Source: Streptomyces sp. NBC_00464 (GTDB lineage: Bacteria > Actinomycetota > Actinomycetes > Streptomycetales > Streptomycetaceae). Taken from it: DNA of 64,000 nucleotides. Both the position numbers and the translations under genes were made by a program. Location of the stretch: NCBI RefSeq assembly GCF_036013915.1, contig NZ_CP107899.1, positions 3,596,001 through 3,660,000 of the forward strand, given 5' to 3'. The notes beneath the pieces were generated by a model. That model did no database searches. It worked only from the letters and a program-made list of their open reading frames with translations, and was not told where the DNA came from. Position 1 is the stretch's first letter. Every line of letters begins with the position of its first letter. This document shows, piece by piece, positions 8,310 to 16,211 of the stretch.

Positions 8310-9527
8310 ATGCAGCAGCAGCACCGCATCATCGTCCTCGGAGCCGGCTACTCGGGAGCCATCGCCGCCGGCCGCCTTGCCAAGCGGCTGCGTCGCGAAG
8401 ACGTCGCCATCACCCTCGTCAACGCAGAACCCGACTTCGTCGAGCGCGTCCGGATGCACCAGCTGGCGGTCGGCCAGGAGCTGACGCCCAGGCCGTTCAG
8501 CGAGATGTTCGCGGGCACCGGCGTCGCACTGAAGTACGCGAAGGTGACCGCTGTCGACGCCGACCGCAAGCACGTCACCGTCGTGGACGCGAACGGCGCG
8601 GAGAGCGACACCGAGGAACTTCCGTACGACACCCTCGTGTACGCCCTCGGCAGCGGCTGGAACAGCCAGGGCGTCCCCGGTACCGCCGAACACGCCCACG
8701 AGATCGCCGGCCGCCCCGGCGCTCTCCGGCTGCGCGAACGCCTCGCCGGCCTGAACGCCGGTCAGCAGGTCCTCGTCATCGGCGGCGGCCTCACCGGCCT
8801 GGAGGCCGCGACCGAACTCGCCGAGGCCCGCCCGGACCTCGACATCGCCCTCGCCGCCCGGAGCGGCCTCGGCGACACCCTCTCCCCCAAGGGCCGCGGG
8901 CACCTGCGGAAGGTCTTCGACAAGCTCGGCATCACGGTGCACGAGCACACCGCCGTCACCGAGGTGACGCCCGACCACGTCACGACCGCGGACGGCACCA
9001 CCCTCCCCGCCTCGGTCACCGTCTGGACGGCAGGCTTCGCGGTCCACCCGATCGCCGAGGCCACCACGCTGGAGGTCTCCGGCACCGGCCAGATCATGGT
9101 CGACGCCACCATGCGCTCGCGCTCTCACCCGGACGTGTACGCCATCGGCGACGCGGCCCTGGTGGCGGGCCCCGGCGACAAGCCGCTACGGATGTCGTGC
9201 GCCTCGGGCGTCCCCACCGCATGGCAGGCCGCCGACGCCATCGCGGCCCGCCTGACGGGCACAAAGCTGCCGAAGACCCCGCTCCGCTACTTCAACCAGT
9301 GCATCTCGCTGGGCCGCAAGGAAGGCCTCATCCAGTACGTCACAGCCGACGACCGCGCCGTCAGCACGGCCCTGACCGGCCGTCTCGCCGCCATCTACAA
9401 GGAACTGGTCTGCAAGGGCGCGGCCTGGGGCGTCGCCCACCCGACCCTCGGCGTTCCGGCCCGGCGCCGGCCGGTCGTGCGCGAACGGGCCCTCGAGGCC
9501 CCGGCTGTCAGCGCGTCGGCGGCCTGA
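8310..9527 (+). CDS. FAD/NAD(P)H-dependent oxidoreductase, type II NADH dehydrogenase-like
   Basis: 405 residues from the ATG at 8310, which follows an AGGAG sequence; an upstream frame is open but unconvincing. The N-terminal dinucleotide fold has GAGYSG (11-16) for FAD. A second Rossmann motif, VIGGGLTGLEAA near residue 155, serves NAD(P)H. The ATG/GD motif (YAIGDAALV) near residue 280 closes the FAD site. It lies about 100 bases after the ECF41 gene, the expected position for that sigma factor's target. TGTCAGG at 8248 resembles the first half of the ECF41 promoter (TGTCACA), but a good CGTC second half was not found. Its quinone or other acceptor is unknown. Confidence 0.88.
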   Translation: MQQQHRIIVLGAGYSGAIAAGRLAKRLRREDVAITLVNAEPDFVERVRMHQLAVGQELTPRPFSEMFAGTGVALKYAKVTAVDADRKHVTVVDANGAESDTEELPYDTLVYALGSGWNSQGVPGTAEHAHEIAGRPGALRLRERLAGLNAGQQVLVIGGGLTGLEAATELAEARPDLDIALAARSGLGDTLSPKGRGHLRKVFDKLGITVHEHTAVTEVTPDHVTTADGTTLPASVTVWTAGFAVHPIAEATTLEVSGTGQIMVDATMRSRSHPDVYAIGDAALVAGPGDKPLRMSCASGVPTAWQAADAIAARLTGTKLPKTPLRYFNQCISLGRKEGLIQYVTADDRAVSTALTGRLAAIYKELVCKGAAWGVAHPTLGVPARRRPVVRERALEAPAVSASAA

Positions 9528-9555
9528 CCGACCGGAACCACCCTCACACGAAAGG

Positions 9556-9591
9556 CCGGAGTCCTTCAGTACCTCTCCTGAAGGATTCCGG
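9556..9591 (+). terminator. Hairpin terminator after the oxidoreductase
   Basis: A 14-base stem (CCGGAGTCCTTCAG pairing with CTGAAGGATTCCGG, one G-U) with an 8-base loop, 29 bases after the oxidoreductase stop. It has no U tract, as is usual in streptomycetes. It also lies 3' of the small leftward gene at 9631-9792 and may serve both. Confidence 0.75.
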
Positions 9592-9630
9592 TCCGCACGA
9601 AAGCGTCGCATCCATCCGTGTACCGGCCGG

Positions 9631-9792
9631 CTAGAAGCTGTCCAGCACTTGCGCGACCACAGACGTGACCCCGAACTTCACCTGGTGCCAGCGGTTGCAG
9701 TACCGCTTCGGCCGCCACCGTCTGCGCTGCTTGATCGGTCGATCACACCACCTGCACGGCTTCAGGCGCAGGTCGACATCCAGTTCCCCCAT
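9631..9792 (-). CDS. Small basic protein with Cys pairs, possible zinc ribbon
   Basis: A 53-residue frame starting MGELDVDLRLKPCRWCDRP. A CxxC pair (PCRWCDRP) is followed by a basic stretch RRRWRPKRYC and a His, giving a C-x2-C ... C-x3-H arrangement that could hold zinc. Small orphan proteins with PCRWC and RPRRYC motifs are common in streptomycetes. The open frame extends upstream, but that part is compositionally unlike protein. It is divergent from the membrane protein at 9964. No function can be assigned. Confidence 0.5.
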   Translation of the reverse strand: MGELDVDLRLKPCRWCDRPIKQRRRWRPKRYCNRWHQVKFGVTSVVAQVLDSF

Positions 9793-9963
9793 GCCGTGAC
9801 CGTAGCTGCACCGGCAAGGAATCGCTCCGGAGAAGCTGTTGAGTCCCCGACCGATCCGGTGCGGTTGCGGCACGGGTGGCTTGTGATCCGCAGCCGAACT
9901 ACTCAAGCCGAGGTGAGTACGTGAACTCTGACCGGTCCCAGGGGCAGCCGGAACACTTGAGCC

Positions 9964-10374
9964 ATGGCACAACGACCTCTGAAACTCGTACCCCAGCTGA
10001 TGGCAATCCTCGCGCTGGCTGTGATCACGCTGGCGATGTGGGCTGCCTGGCTGGGCTGGGACCAGCACCGTGACGTGCACCCTGATGGTTCGGAGACCGG
10101 CCCGTACGAGGCGTGGCAGGTGATCGGGCTGGTGCTGACCCTGCTGGCGCCGGTGTACTGGGCGGCGTCCCGGCGCTACTTCGCGGGCGCCGTGCTCGGC
10201 GTCACGGCCGGCCTGACCGCTGCCGCCGCTTACGACTGGTCTGACGACTCCAGCGGCCTGTACATGGTCGGCGTGGGGATGGTCATGGTGGGGAGCCTCG
10301 TCGTTACCGGCGCCGTTTCCGCCGTGATCGCCTCCGTGAAGACAAGGACCGGCTCAGCTCGACAGCGATCTTGA
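9964..10374 (+). CDS. Small four-helix integral membrane protein
   Basis: 136 residues with about four hydrophobic segments: roughly 13-32, 50-68, 72-90 and 97-122. The loop after the first segment is polar (DQHRDVHPDGSETGP). The tail KTRTGSARQRS is basic and probably cytoplasmic. I do not recognise the family. A strong hairpin follows the stop, indicating a single-gene transcript. The start ATG is preceded by a weak purine run only. Confidence 0.6.
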   Translation: MAQRPLKLVPQLMAILALAVITLAMWAAWLGWDQHRDVHPDGSETGPYEAWQVIGLVLTLLAPVYWAASRRYFAGAVLGVTAGLTAAAAYDWSDDSSGLYMVGVGMVMVGSLVVTGAVSAVIASVKTRTGSARQRS

Positions 10375-10410
10375 AATCCGTCGCCGTACTTCGCTGCTGC
10401 AGACAACGCG

Positions 10411-10442
10411 AGAGGCCCTCAGGATTTCTCCTGAGGGCCTCT
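10411..10442. terminator. Bidirectional hairpin between the membrane gene and tRNA-Arg
   Basis: A perfect 14-base stem beginning AGAGGCCCTCAGGA with a TTTC loop. It lies 36 bases after the rightward membrane-protein gene and 9 bases beyond the 3' end of the leftward tRNA-Arg, so it can end transcription from both sides. Confidence 0.85.
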
Positions 10443-10451
10443 GGCCTGCTG

Positions 10452-10524
10452 TGCACTCGGCAGGATTCGAACCTGCAACCTTCTGATCCGTAGTCAGATG
10501 CTCTATCCGTTAAGCTACGAGTGC
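10452..10524 (-). tRNA. tRNA-Arg (anticodon ACG)
   Basis: 73 bases on the minus strand. Acceptor GCACTCG pairs with CGAGTGC. The anticodon loop CTACGGA between TCTGA and TCAGA gives anticodon ACG (read as inosine, for CGN codons). The T arm is GCAGG-TTCGAAT-CCTGC. CCA is not encoded. Confidence 0.97.
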
Positions 10525-10702
10525 TTGTGCGTCCCGGGCTTTTTTCTGCCCCGTCGGCGTTGCGAGAACAACATTACATGACCTGCGCCGTGACGCGAAA
10601 TCCATTAGCCGCACCGCTGCTGAGCTGCGAGATCACGCGTTCCAGGCACCTCCCGATCGGCCCGGTTCCGGCCCCTCCCAGACCCGTCCCGGTCCAGGAA
10701 CG

Positions 10703-10736
10703 ACCGAAGCCCCGGCCAGTGGCACGGGGCTTCGGT
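10703..10736 (-). terminator. Hairpin terminator after tRNA-Ser(GCT)
   Basis: A 12-base perfect stem (ACCGAAGCCCCG with CGGGGCTTCGGT) and 10-base loop, 7 bases beyond the 3' end of the leftward tRNA-Ser. The 170 bases between it and tRNA-Arg contain no gene. Confidence 0.8.
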
Positions 10737-10743
10737 GATCAAG

Positions 10744-10834
10744 CGGAGGCGGAGGGATTTGAACCCTCGATGGGCTTTAAGACCCAAACCGCATTAGCAG
10801 TGCGGCGCCATAGACCGGACTAGGCGACGCCTCC
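10744..10834 (-). tRNA. tRNA-Ser (anticodon GCT), first copy
   Basis: 91 bases, type II with a long variable arm. Acceptor GGAGGCG pairs with CGCCTCC. The anticodon arm is CCGCA-CTGCTAA-TGCGG, anticodon GCT, for AGC/AGU. The T arm is GAGGG-TTCAAAT-CCCTC. No encoded CCA. A second GCT isoacceptor of different sequence lies at 46382-46469. Confidence 0.96.
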
Positions 10835-11058
10835 AGCACACCCCGCGCGAGCGCGGGTGGTGCGTGCAGATGATGACACAGCTGAGCACTGCGTCACCAA
10901 TCGCTGCCTACGGTACTAGGCAGTCGGCCGCGAGGGCAAAGCGCCTGCGGTTGCGCAACGCCGTGGCGTGCGGAGCGTTAGTCAGGGCGGGGCGCCCGCC
11001 CTTCGTTCTTCTTCGTCGCCGGCCGGTGTCGGCGGCACGTACGACCACAGGAGCCCGC

Positions 11059-11517
11059 ATGATGCGTCGTCTCGCCCTCACCGCCGTCGTGTCACTGGCC
11101 GCGCTGTCCGCCGCCGCGCCCGCGGCAACGGCCGTGGCCGGTCCTCTTCCGCTGCCGTTGCCGTTGCCCGTGCTGCAGAACGACGACGCCGACACGCGTC
11201 TCACCGTGGTCGTCTCGGGGTCGGGGGACTCGGAGGCCGACGGCACGTACGAGCTGGAGTGCGAGCCGGCGGGCGGCAGCCACCCGGTGGCGCAGCAGGC
11301 GTGCGACCGGCTGGCGCAGCTGCCGGGCGAGAGCGCGGACCCGTTCGCGCCCGTGCCCCGCGACGCGATGTGCACGCAGCAGTTCGGCGGGGCGGCCACC
11401 GCCCGGATCACCGGAACGTGGCAGGGACGAAGCATCGACTCCACGTTCGAGCGGACCAACGGGTGCGAGATCGGGCGCTGGAACAGCCTGCGGCCGGTGC
11501 TCCCGAACGTCCGGTGA
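11059..11517 (+). CDS. Secreted subtilisin-inhibitor-like (SSI family) protease inhibitor
   Basis: 152 residues. A Sec signal (MMRRLALTAVVSLAALSAAA, cleavage near residue 25) precedes a mature domain of about 115 residues. Four cysteines (68, 82, 105, 136) match the two SSI disulfides; ITGTWQGR and NGCEIGRWNSL are family-typical. SSI proteins inhibit extracellular serine proteases. By alignment to SSI (MCPMVY) the reactive P1 residue falls on Gln107 in MCTQQF, rather than the usual Met, Lys or Arg, so its target specificity may be unusual. The ATG after a GGAG run is chosen; the frame is open further upstream without a signal. It is monocistronic. Confidence 0.88.
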   Translation: MMRRLALTAVVSLAALSAAAPAATAVAGPLPLPLPLPVLQNDDADTRLTVVVSGSGDSEADGTYELECEPAGGSHPVAQQACDRLAQLPGESADPFAPVPRDAMCTQQFGGAATARITGTWQGRSIDSTFERTNGCEIGRWNSLRPVLPNVR

Positions 11518-11730
11518 GCTGCGGCTGCACCTGATTCGGGGCGGCCCGAGGGGCACGTAATGGGCCAGAGTCGTACACCGTATGCACAGAACCTTGGTGA
11601 GAGCTCCCCCTCATCCGCCGCCCCTTGGCCCTCCCCAGCCTTTAGACTCCTCCAGTGACAGCCTGAGGCCCGAGGGGCAAGATGGGGCCCGCTGTCGGCA
11701 AGGTGCAGTAATCAGGGAGGAAGCGTCGTC

Positions 11731-14700
11731 GTGAGCAGCAGGCCATCCCGAGGCGCTGCTCGCCTCGCAGCCATACTCGATGCCCTTCCGGACGGGCTTC
11801 TGCTCGTCAACTGCAACGGTACGGTCGTCAACGCCAACACCATCGCCCTCGAAATGTTCGAGACGCCGGGCACCGCGCTCGTCGGTCGCGGACTGCTCGA
11901 TCTGCTGCCGGAGTTCGACTCCAAGCTGATCCCGGGTTCGATGCGGAGGCCGGAGGCTGCGGACGAGCGGGGCCGGACCAAGCCCACGCGGATGACCGCG
12001 CGGCGTACCGACGGCAACGAGTACCCCGTCGAGGTGACGAGCGCCAGCCTGGAGGACGGGCAGGCGGCTTACACGGACGTCCAGAGCTCCTACAGCGGCA
12101 GCTATACGGGTGACGAGCTGCTGATGCTCGTCGTGCGCGACCTGTCGGGCACCGTCGACACCGAGGCCGAGCTGGCCCGGTCGCAGCGGCAGACCGAGAT
12201 GATCCTGCGGGCCGCGTCCGAGGGTGTCGTCGGCACGGACACGGACGGCCGTGTCGTGCTGGTCAATCCCGCCGCCGCACAGATCCTCGGCTTCCGTGCC
12301 ACCGACCTGGGCGGCCAGGAGCTGCATCCGCTGATCCTGCACTCACGGGCCGAGGGTGAGCCGTTCCCGTACGAGGAGTCGCCGCTGGCCGACACCCTCA
12401 AGTCGGGGCGCAAGCACCGGGTGCGCGGGCAGGTCCTGTGGTCCAAGAGCGGCGCGCAGGTGCCCGTCGACCTGACCACCGCGCCCGTGCGGGACGGCGA
12501 CCAGCTCGTCGGCGCCGTCATGACGTTCACCGACCGCCGGCCGTACGAAGAGCTCGACGAGAAGCGCAGGACCGAGGTCACCGAGCTGACCGCGAGCCAC
12601 GCCGCCGAGGTCACGGACCTGACCGAGCGCCACGCCGCCGAGGTCACCGGGCTGACGGAGGCGCACGCCGCCGAGCTGGCGGACCGCACCGAGCGCTACG
12701 CCTCCGAGCTGGAGGAGCAGGCCGAGCGGCTGGTGGACCTGTCCGCCCGGCACACCCAGCTGACCGCCGTGCTCGGCGAGTCGCTGCGCGGGCCGCTCCA
12801 GGAGCTGCGCGGCGAGCTGTCCACGCTCGCCGCCGACCCGGCCGGCCAGCTGTGGCCCGAGGCCAACCAGATCCTGCACCACCTGGCCGCCGGCTACGCG
12901 CGCATGACGACGCTCGTCGACAACGTGCTGAGCTACCAGCGCCTGGACGGCGGCTCCGAGGCGCTCGTCAAGACGAACGTGCTGCTCGACGGCGTGGTCA
13001 CGGCCGGCATCGACGCCGCCGTCGAGCTGATCGGCCCGGGCCGTGCCCAGTTCGCCGTGCACGCGCCGCCGATCGAGGCCGAGGTCGACGCGGGACGGCT
13101 GGTGACCGCGCTCGCGCACCTGGTCGCGGACGTCGCCGGGGTCGACTCGACCGGCAAGGCCCGGCTGGTGCCGGGCGGCGGCTACGTCGACTCGACGGTC
13201 GTCGTCGCCGCGGCACAGCGCGGTGACGTCGTACGGATCGAGGTACGCGGACCGTTCGCCGGGGGAGACCCGGTGCACGAGCCGATCGTGCGCGGGATCG
13301 TGCGGGCGCACGGCGGTGTGCTCCAGACCCATGAGATGCCGGGGATGAGCGGCAGCGCGTACGTACTCGAAGTCCCGCTCGGCACGGGTTCGGGGACCGT
13401 GATGCCGCCGATGCCTCCCGAGGCGGCTGTGGCTCCGCCGGTCCCTGAGGTCCAGGGCGATTCCGGGGCATCGGGCGATGTCGCGGTCACCGAGGGCGGC
13501 AGGGGGCGGCGCCGGGCGCGCAGAGGCTCCACGGATGCCTTCCTGGAGAGCCCGGTGGGCGGCTCCGACGGCACCGGCGAGCTCGGGGCCGACGAGTCCG
13601 CGGTGGCCGCTGCCGGGACCGCCGAACCGACCGGGCGCCGGCGTGCGCGCCGGGAGGCCGGGACCGGTCCCGTTCCCGGGTCCGTCGATGCGGCCGCACC
13701 CGACGCGGCGGGCCCGCACGAACTCGCTCCGGCCCCGCAGAGCGGGGGCTCCGGGCGCAGGCGCGGCCGGCCCAGTCCGGCGGAGAACGGCGACCTGGCC
13801 GGCGCCGGGCAGCAGGGGCCGGGGCAGGCCCTCGCGCTGCCCGCGGCCGCGGCGCCCGCACCTTCGGAGGGGTCCGTGGTGACGGCCGCCGAGGGTGCCC
13901 AGGGGGCCGGTGGCCGTCCGCAGCGCGGTCAGACCGTTCCGCCGCAGGGTGTTCCGGCGCAAGGCGTACCGCAGGGTGTTCCGGCCGAGGCGCCGATGGC
14001 GGTGTCCGCGGGCGGACACCGGGCGCACCGCGGCGGTGAGAACCAACTGGCGCTGCCGGCCGCCGGGAACGCCGGCACCGCCCTGGAGGTCGCGGGTCCC
14101 GCGGACTTCCCCGGCCACGACGACACCGCCCGGACGCACGGGCAGCCGACGCACGAGCAGCCGATGCACGGAGAGGCTCCGTCCGGGCAGGCCCAGGCGC
14201 CGGGGGGTACGCCCGCGCAGCAGCCGACCGGCCGGCGTGCCCGTCGTGCCCTGTCGGCCGCCCAGGACCGGGCCGCCCAGGCCGAGGCGGGCCCGCGCGT
14301 CCCGTTCGCGCTCCCGCCCGCCGCCGCCGACCGGGCGACGCCCACCACCGATGAGGCCGACGCCTCACTGCCCGAGCGCCATGACGCGGTGTCCGGGCGC
14401 CATGACGCGGTGGCCGGTTCCGGGCACCATGACGCGGTGGCCGGCGCGCCGGAGCACGACCACACCCCGCCGCAGGCGCACCCGGTCCCGACCGGGCGAC
14501 GCCGGGCCCGGCACGCCGATGCGCCGCAGAGCCCGCAGTCACCGCAGTCACCGCAGAGCCCGCAGTCACTGCAGTCACCGCAGAGTCCGCAGTCACCGCA
14601 GGAGGAGCAGGCCGTGTCGTTCGGTCTGCCCGAGCAGAGCGGGCCGGCCAGTTCGTCCGATCAGCCCTCGCCGCCCACGCAGCCCGGTGGCTGGGGAACG

Positions 14701-16119
14701 GACGAGGTATCGGGCCAGGGCCCCGCCATCCAGGAAGGGCCCGACGGTGAGCCCCGCCCGGCCGCCTCCGGCCGGACCACGCACACCACCGGTACGACCA
14801 CGGCCGGGAACGCCCGTGGCACCGCTCCCGAGGGCGCTGACGGCCTTGCGGGCCCGGTCGGCCCCCCGGACCCGGCCGCCCACGACGGGAGCCGTCCGCG
14901 GCGGCTCTCGCCCGGTCCGGACGCGCGGCGGCAGCCGCTGCCCGCCGAAGCACCCATGCCCGGCTCACCGGACTCGACGCAGGGGCGCGCGTTCAGCGTG
15001 CGGACGCTGGGGCAGGGCGTGCCGTTCGCCCAGCACATCGCCCACCAGCAGAACCAGACACTCGGCGGCGGTGGCGGAGCAGGCAGGCGACGCAAGCTCG
15101 CCGCACCGCCCGAGGACGACCGGGGCGAGCGCACCGCACTGCCGTCGGCGGCCAACGCACCGGCCGTCGCCCCGCCGCAGCCACCCGCCCCGCAGACCGG
15201 ACCCGGTGGCACGAGCGGCACTGTGCAGGGCCAGGGTTCGGGGCAGTTGCTCGCCGCTCCGGCGGCCGAAGGACGCGCGTACGCCATAGGGGCGCCCGAC
15301 GAGGGCGCAGCCGAGGGACCGGAGCCGCTCGACGGCCCCGGTGGCGCCGTCGAGGTCGCCAACCGCCCCTCCCCGCAGCCCGTCGACGACGAACTGCCCC
15401 CGGAGCCCCTGGACAACCCGCGTCGGCTCCTCGTCTGGCCGGCCCCGGACGTCTCCACCCAGCAGGCGCTGAGCGACCGCGGCTACCGGCCGGTGATCGT
15501 GCACTCGCGCGAGGAGGTCGACGCGCAGATCGCGGCGTTCCCCGCCGCGCTCTTCGTGGACCCGCTGACCGGCCCCATCACCCGCAAGGCCCTGCAGTCG
15601 CTGCGCCAGGCGGCGGTGGCGGCCGAGGTGCCGGTCCTGGTGACCGCCGGTCTGGGACAGGCCTCGCGGGACGCGGCGTACGGTGCCGACCCGGCCGTAC
15701 TCCTGAAGGCACTCGCCCCTCGCGACAGCGAACAGCATCCGCCCCGCGTCCTGCTGATCGAGGAGCACGAGGAGATCTCGCTCGCGCTGACGCAGACGCT
15801 GGAGCGGCGCGGCATGCAGGTCGCCTGCGCCGCGACGGACAGCGAGGCGGTCTCGCTCGCGACCCGAATGCGGCCGAACCTGGTGGTGATGGACCTGATG
15901 CAGGTACGCCGCCGGCGCGCCGGGATCGTCGACTGGCTGCGCGCCAACGGCCAGCTGAACCGCACTCCGCTGGTCGTCTACACCTCGGCCGACATCAACC
16001 GCTCGGAGCTGCCGAAGCTGAGCTCGGGCGAGACCGTCCTCTTCCTGGCCGAGCGTTCGACGAGCGACGAGGTGCAGTCCCGCATCGTCGACCTGCTCGC
16101 GAAGATCGGCACGAACTGA
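11731..16119 (+). CDS. Giant PAS-domain pseudokinase with disordered Arg-motif linker and degenerate receivers
   Basis: 1462 residues from a GTG behind GGGAGGA. Order: PAS (about 10-110), PAS (about 150-275), a coiled coil of 11-residue repeats such as LTERHAAEVTG (about 285-345), a histidine-kinase-like core (345-555), about 650 residues of Pro/Ala/Gly-rich disorder, then two receiver-like domains (about 1230-1325 and 1335-1460). The phosphoacceptor box reads GESLRGPLQ, with no His, and the ATPase region lacks recognisable N, D and G boxes. The last receiver keeps an Asp (LVVMDLMQ) but lacks the conserved Lys. Enzyme activity is therefore doubtful; a cytoplasmic signalling scaffold is more likely. 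It is flanked by no partner regulator. Confidence 0.85.
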   Translation: MSSRPSRGAARLAAILDALPDGLLLVNCNGTVVNANTIALEMFETPGTALVGRGLLDLLPEFDSKLIPGSMRRPEAADERGRTKPTRMTARRTDGNEYPVEVTSASLEDGQAAYTDVQSSYSGSYTGDELLMLVVRDLSGTVDTEAELARSQRQTEMILRAASEGVVGTDTDGRVVLVNPAAAQILGFRATDLGGQELHPLILHSRAEGEPFPYEESPLADTLKSGRKHRVRGQVLWSKSGAQVPVDLTTAPVRDGDQLVGAVMTFTDRRPYEELDEKRRTEVTELTASHAAEVTDLTERHAAEVTGLTEAHAAELADRTERYASELEEQAERLVDLSARHTQLTAVLGESLRGPLQELRGELSTLAADPAGQLWPEANQILHHLAAGYARMTTLVDNVLSYQRLDGGSEALVKTNVLLDGVVTAGIDAAVELIGPGRAQFAVHAPPIEAEVDAGRLVTALAHLVADVAGVDSTGKARLVPGGGYVDSTVVVAAAQRGDVVRIEVRGPFAGGDPVHEPIVRGIVRAHGGVLQTHEMPGMSGSAYVLEVPLGTGSGTVMPPMPPEAAVAPPVPEVQGDSGASGDVAVTEGGRGRRRARRGSTDAFLESPVGGSDGTGELGADESAVAAAGTAEPTGRRRARREAGTGPVPGSVDAAAPDAAGPHELAPAPQSGGSGRRRGRPSPAENGDLAGAGQQGPGQALALPAAAAPAPSEGSVVTAAEGAQGAGGRPQRGQTVPPQGVPAQGVPQGVPAEAPMAVSAGGHRAHRGGENQLALPAAGNAGTALEVAGPADFPGHDDTARTHGQPTHEQPMHGEAPSGQAQAPGGTPAQQPTGRRARRALSAAQDRAAQAEAGPRVPFALPPAAADRATPTTDEADASLPERHDAVSGRHDAVAGSGHHDAVAGAPEHDHTPPQAHPVPTGRRRARHADAPQSPQSPQSPQSPQSLQSPQSPQSPQEEQAVSFGLPEQSGPASSSDQPSPPTQPGGWGTDEVSGQGPAIQEGPDGEPRPAASGRTTHTTGTTTAGNARGTAPEGADGLAGPVGPPDPAAHDGSRPRRLSPGPDARRQPLPAEAPMPGSPDSTQGRAFSVRTLGQGVPFAQHIAHQQNQTLGGGGGAGRRRKLAAPPEDDRGERTALPSAANAPAVAPPQPPAPQTGPGGTSGTVQGQGSGQLLAAPAAEGRAYAIGAPDEGAAEGPEPLDGPGGAVEVANRPSPQPVDDELPPEPLDNPRRLLVWPAPDVSTQQALSDRGYRPVIVHSREEVDAQIAAFPAALFVDPLTGPITRKALQSLRQAAVAAEVPVLVTAGLGQASRDAAYGADPAVLLKALAPRDSEQHPPRVLLIEEHEEISLALTQTLERRGMQVACAATDSEAVSLATRMRPNLVVMDLMQVRRRRAGIVDWLRANGQLNRTPLVVYTSADINRSELPKLSSGETVLFLAERSTSDEVQSRIVDLLAKIGTN
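14527..14604 (+). repeat. Ser-Pro-Gln triplet repeat inside the giant PAS protein
   Basis: Nine-base units encoding SPQ (one SLQ) are repeated about eight to nine times near residues 932-958. Just upstream, at 14389-14445, a second array encodes HDAV three times. Both keep the reading frame and lie in the disordered linker, so copy number could vary between strains without breaking the gene. Confidence 0.8.
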
Positions 16120-16135
16120 TCCGCGACGGCATCAC

Positions 16136-16187
16136 GGACATGACGAGGGCGGTACGGGAGTGATCCCGTACCGCCCTCGTCATGTCC
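16136..16187. terminator. Perfect 24-base-pair hairpin between convergent genes
   Basis: Arms 16136-16159 and 16164-16187 are exact reverse complements around a GTGA loop. The hairpin sits 17 bases after the giant PAS gene and 24 bases after the leftward CoA ligase, so it can terminate both. Confidence 0.92.
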
Positions 16188-16211
16188 ACGGCCCGCGGAC
16201 GGGCCCTCGGC

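Noticed and set aside
4807..9527. A secondary-metabolite cluster built on the FAD oxidase, sigma factor and oxidoreductase
   Set aside because: No synthase, tailoring set or exporter accompanies them; the sigma-oxidoreductase pair is explained by the ECF41 pattern.
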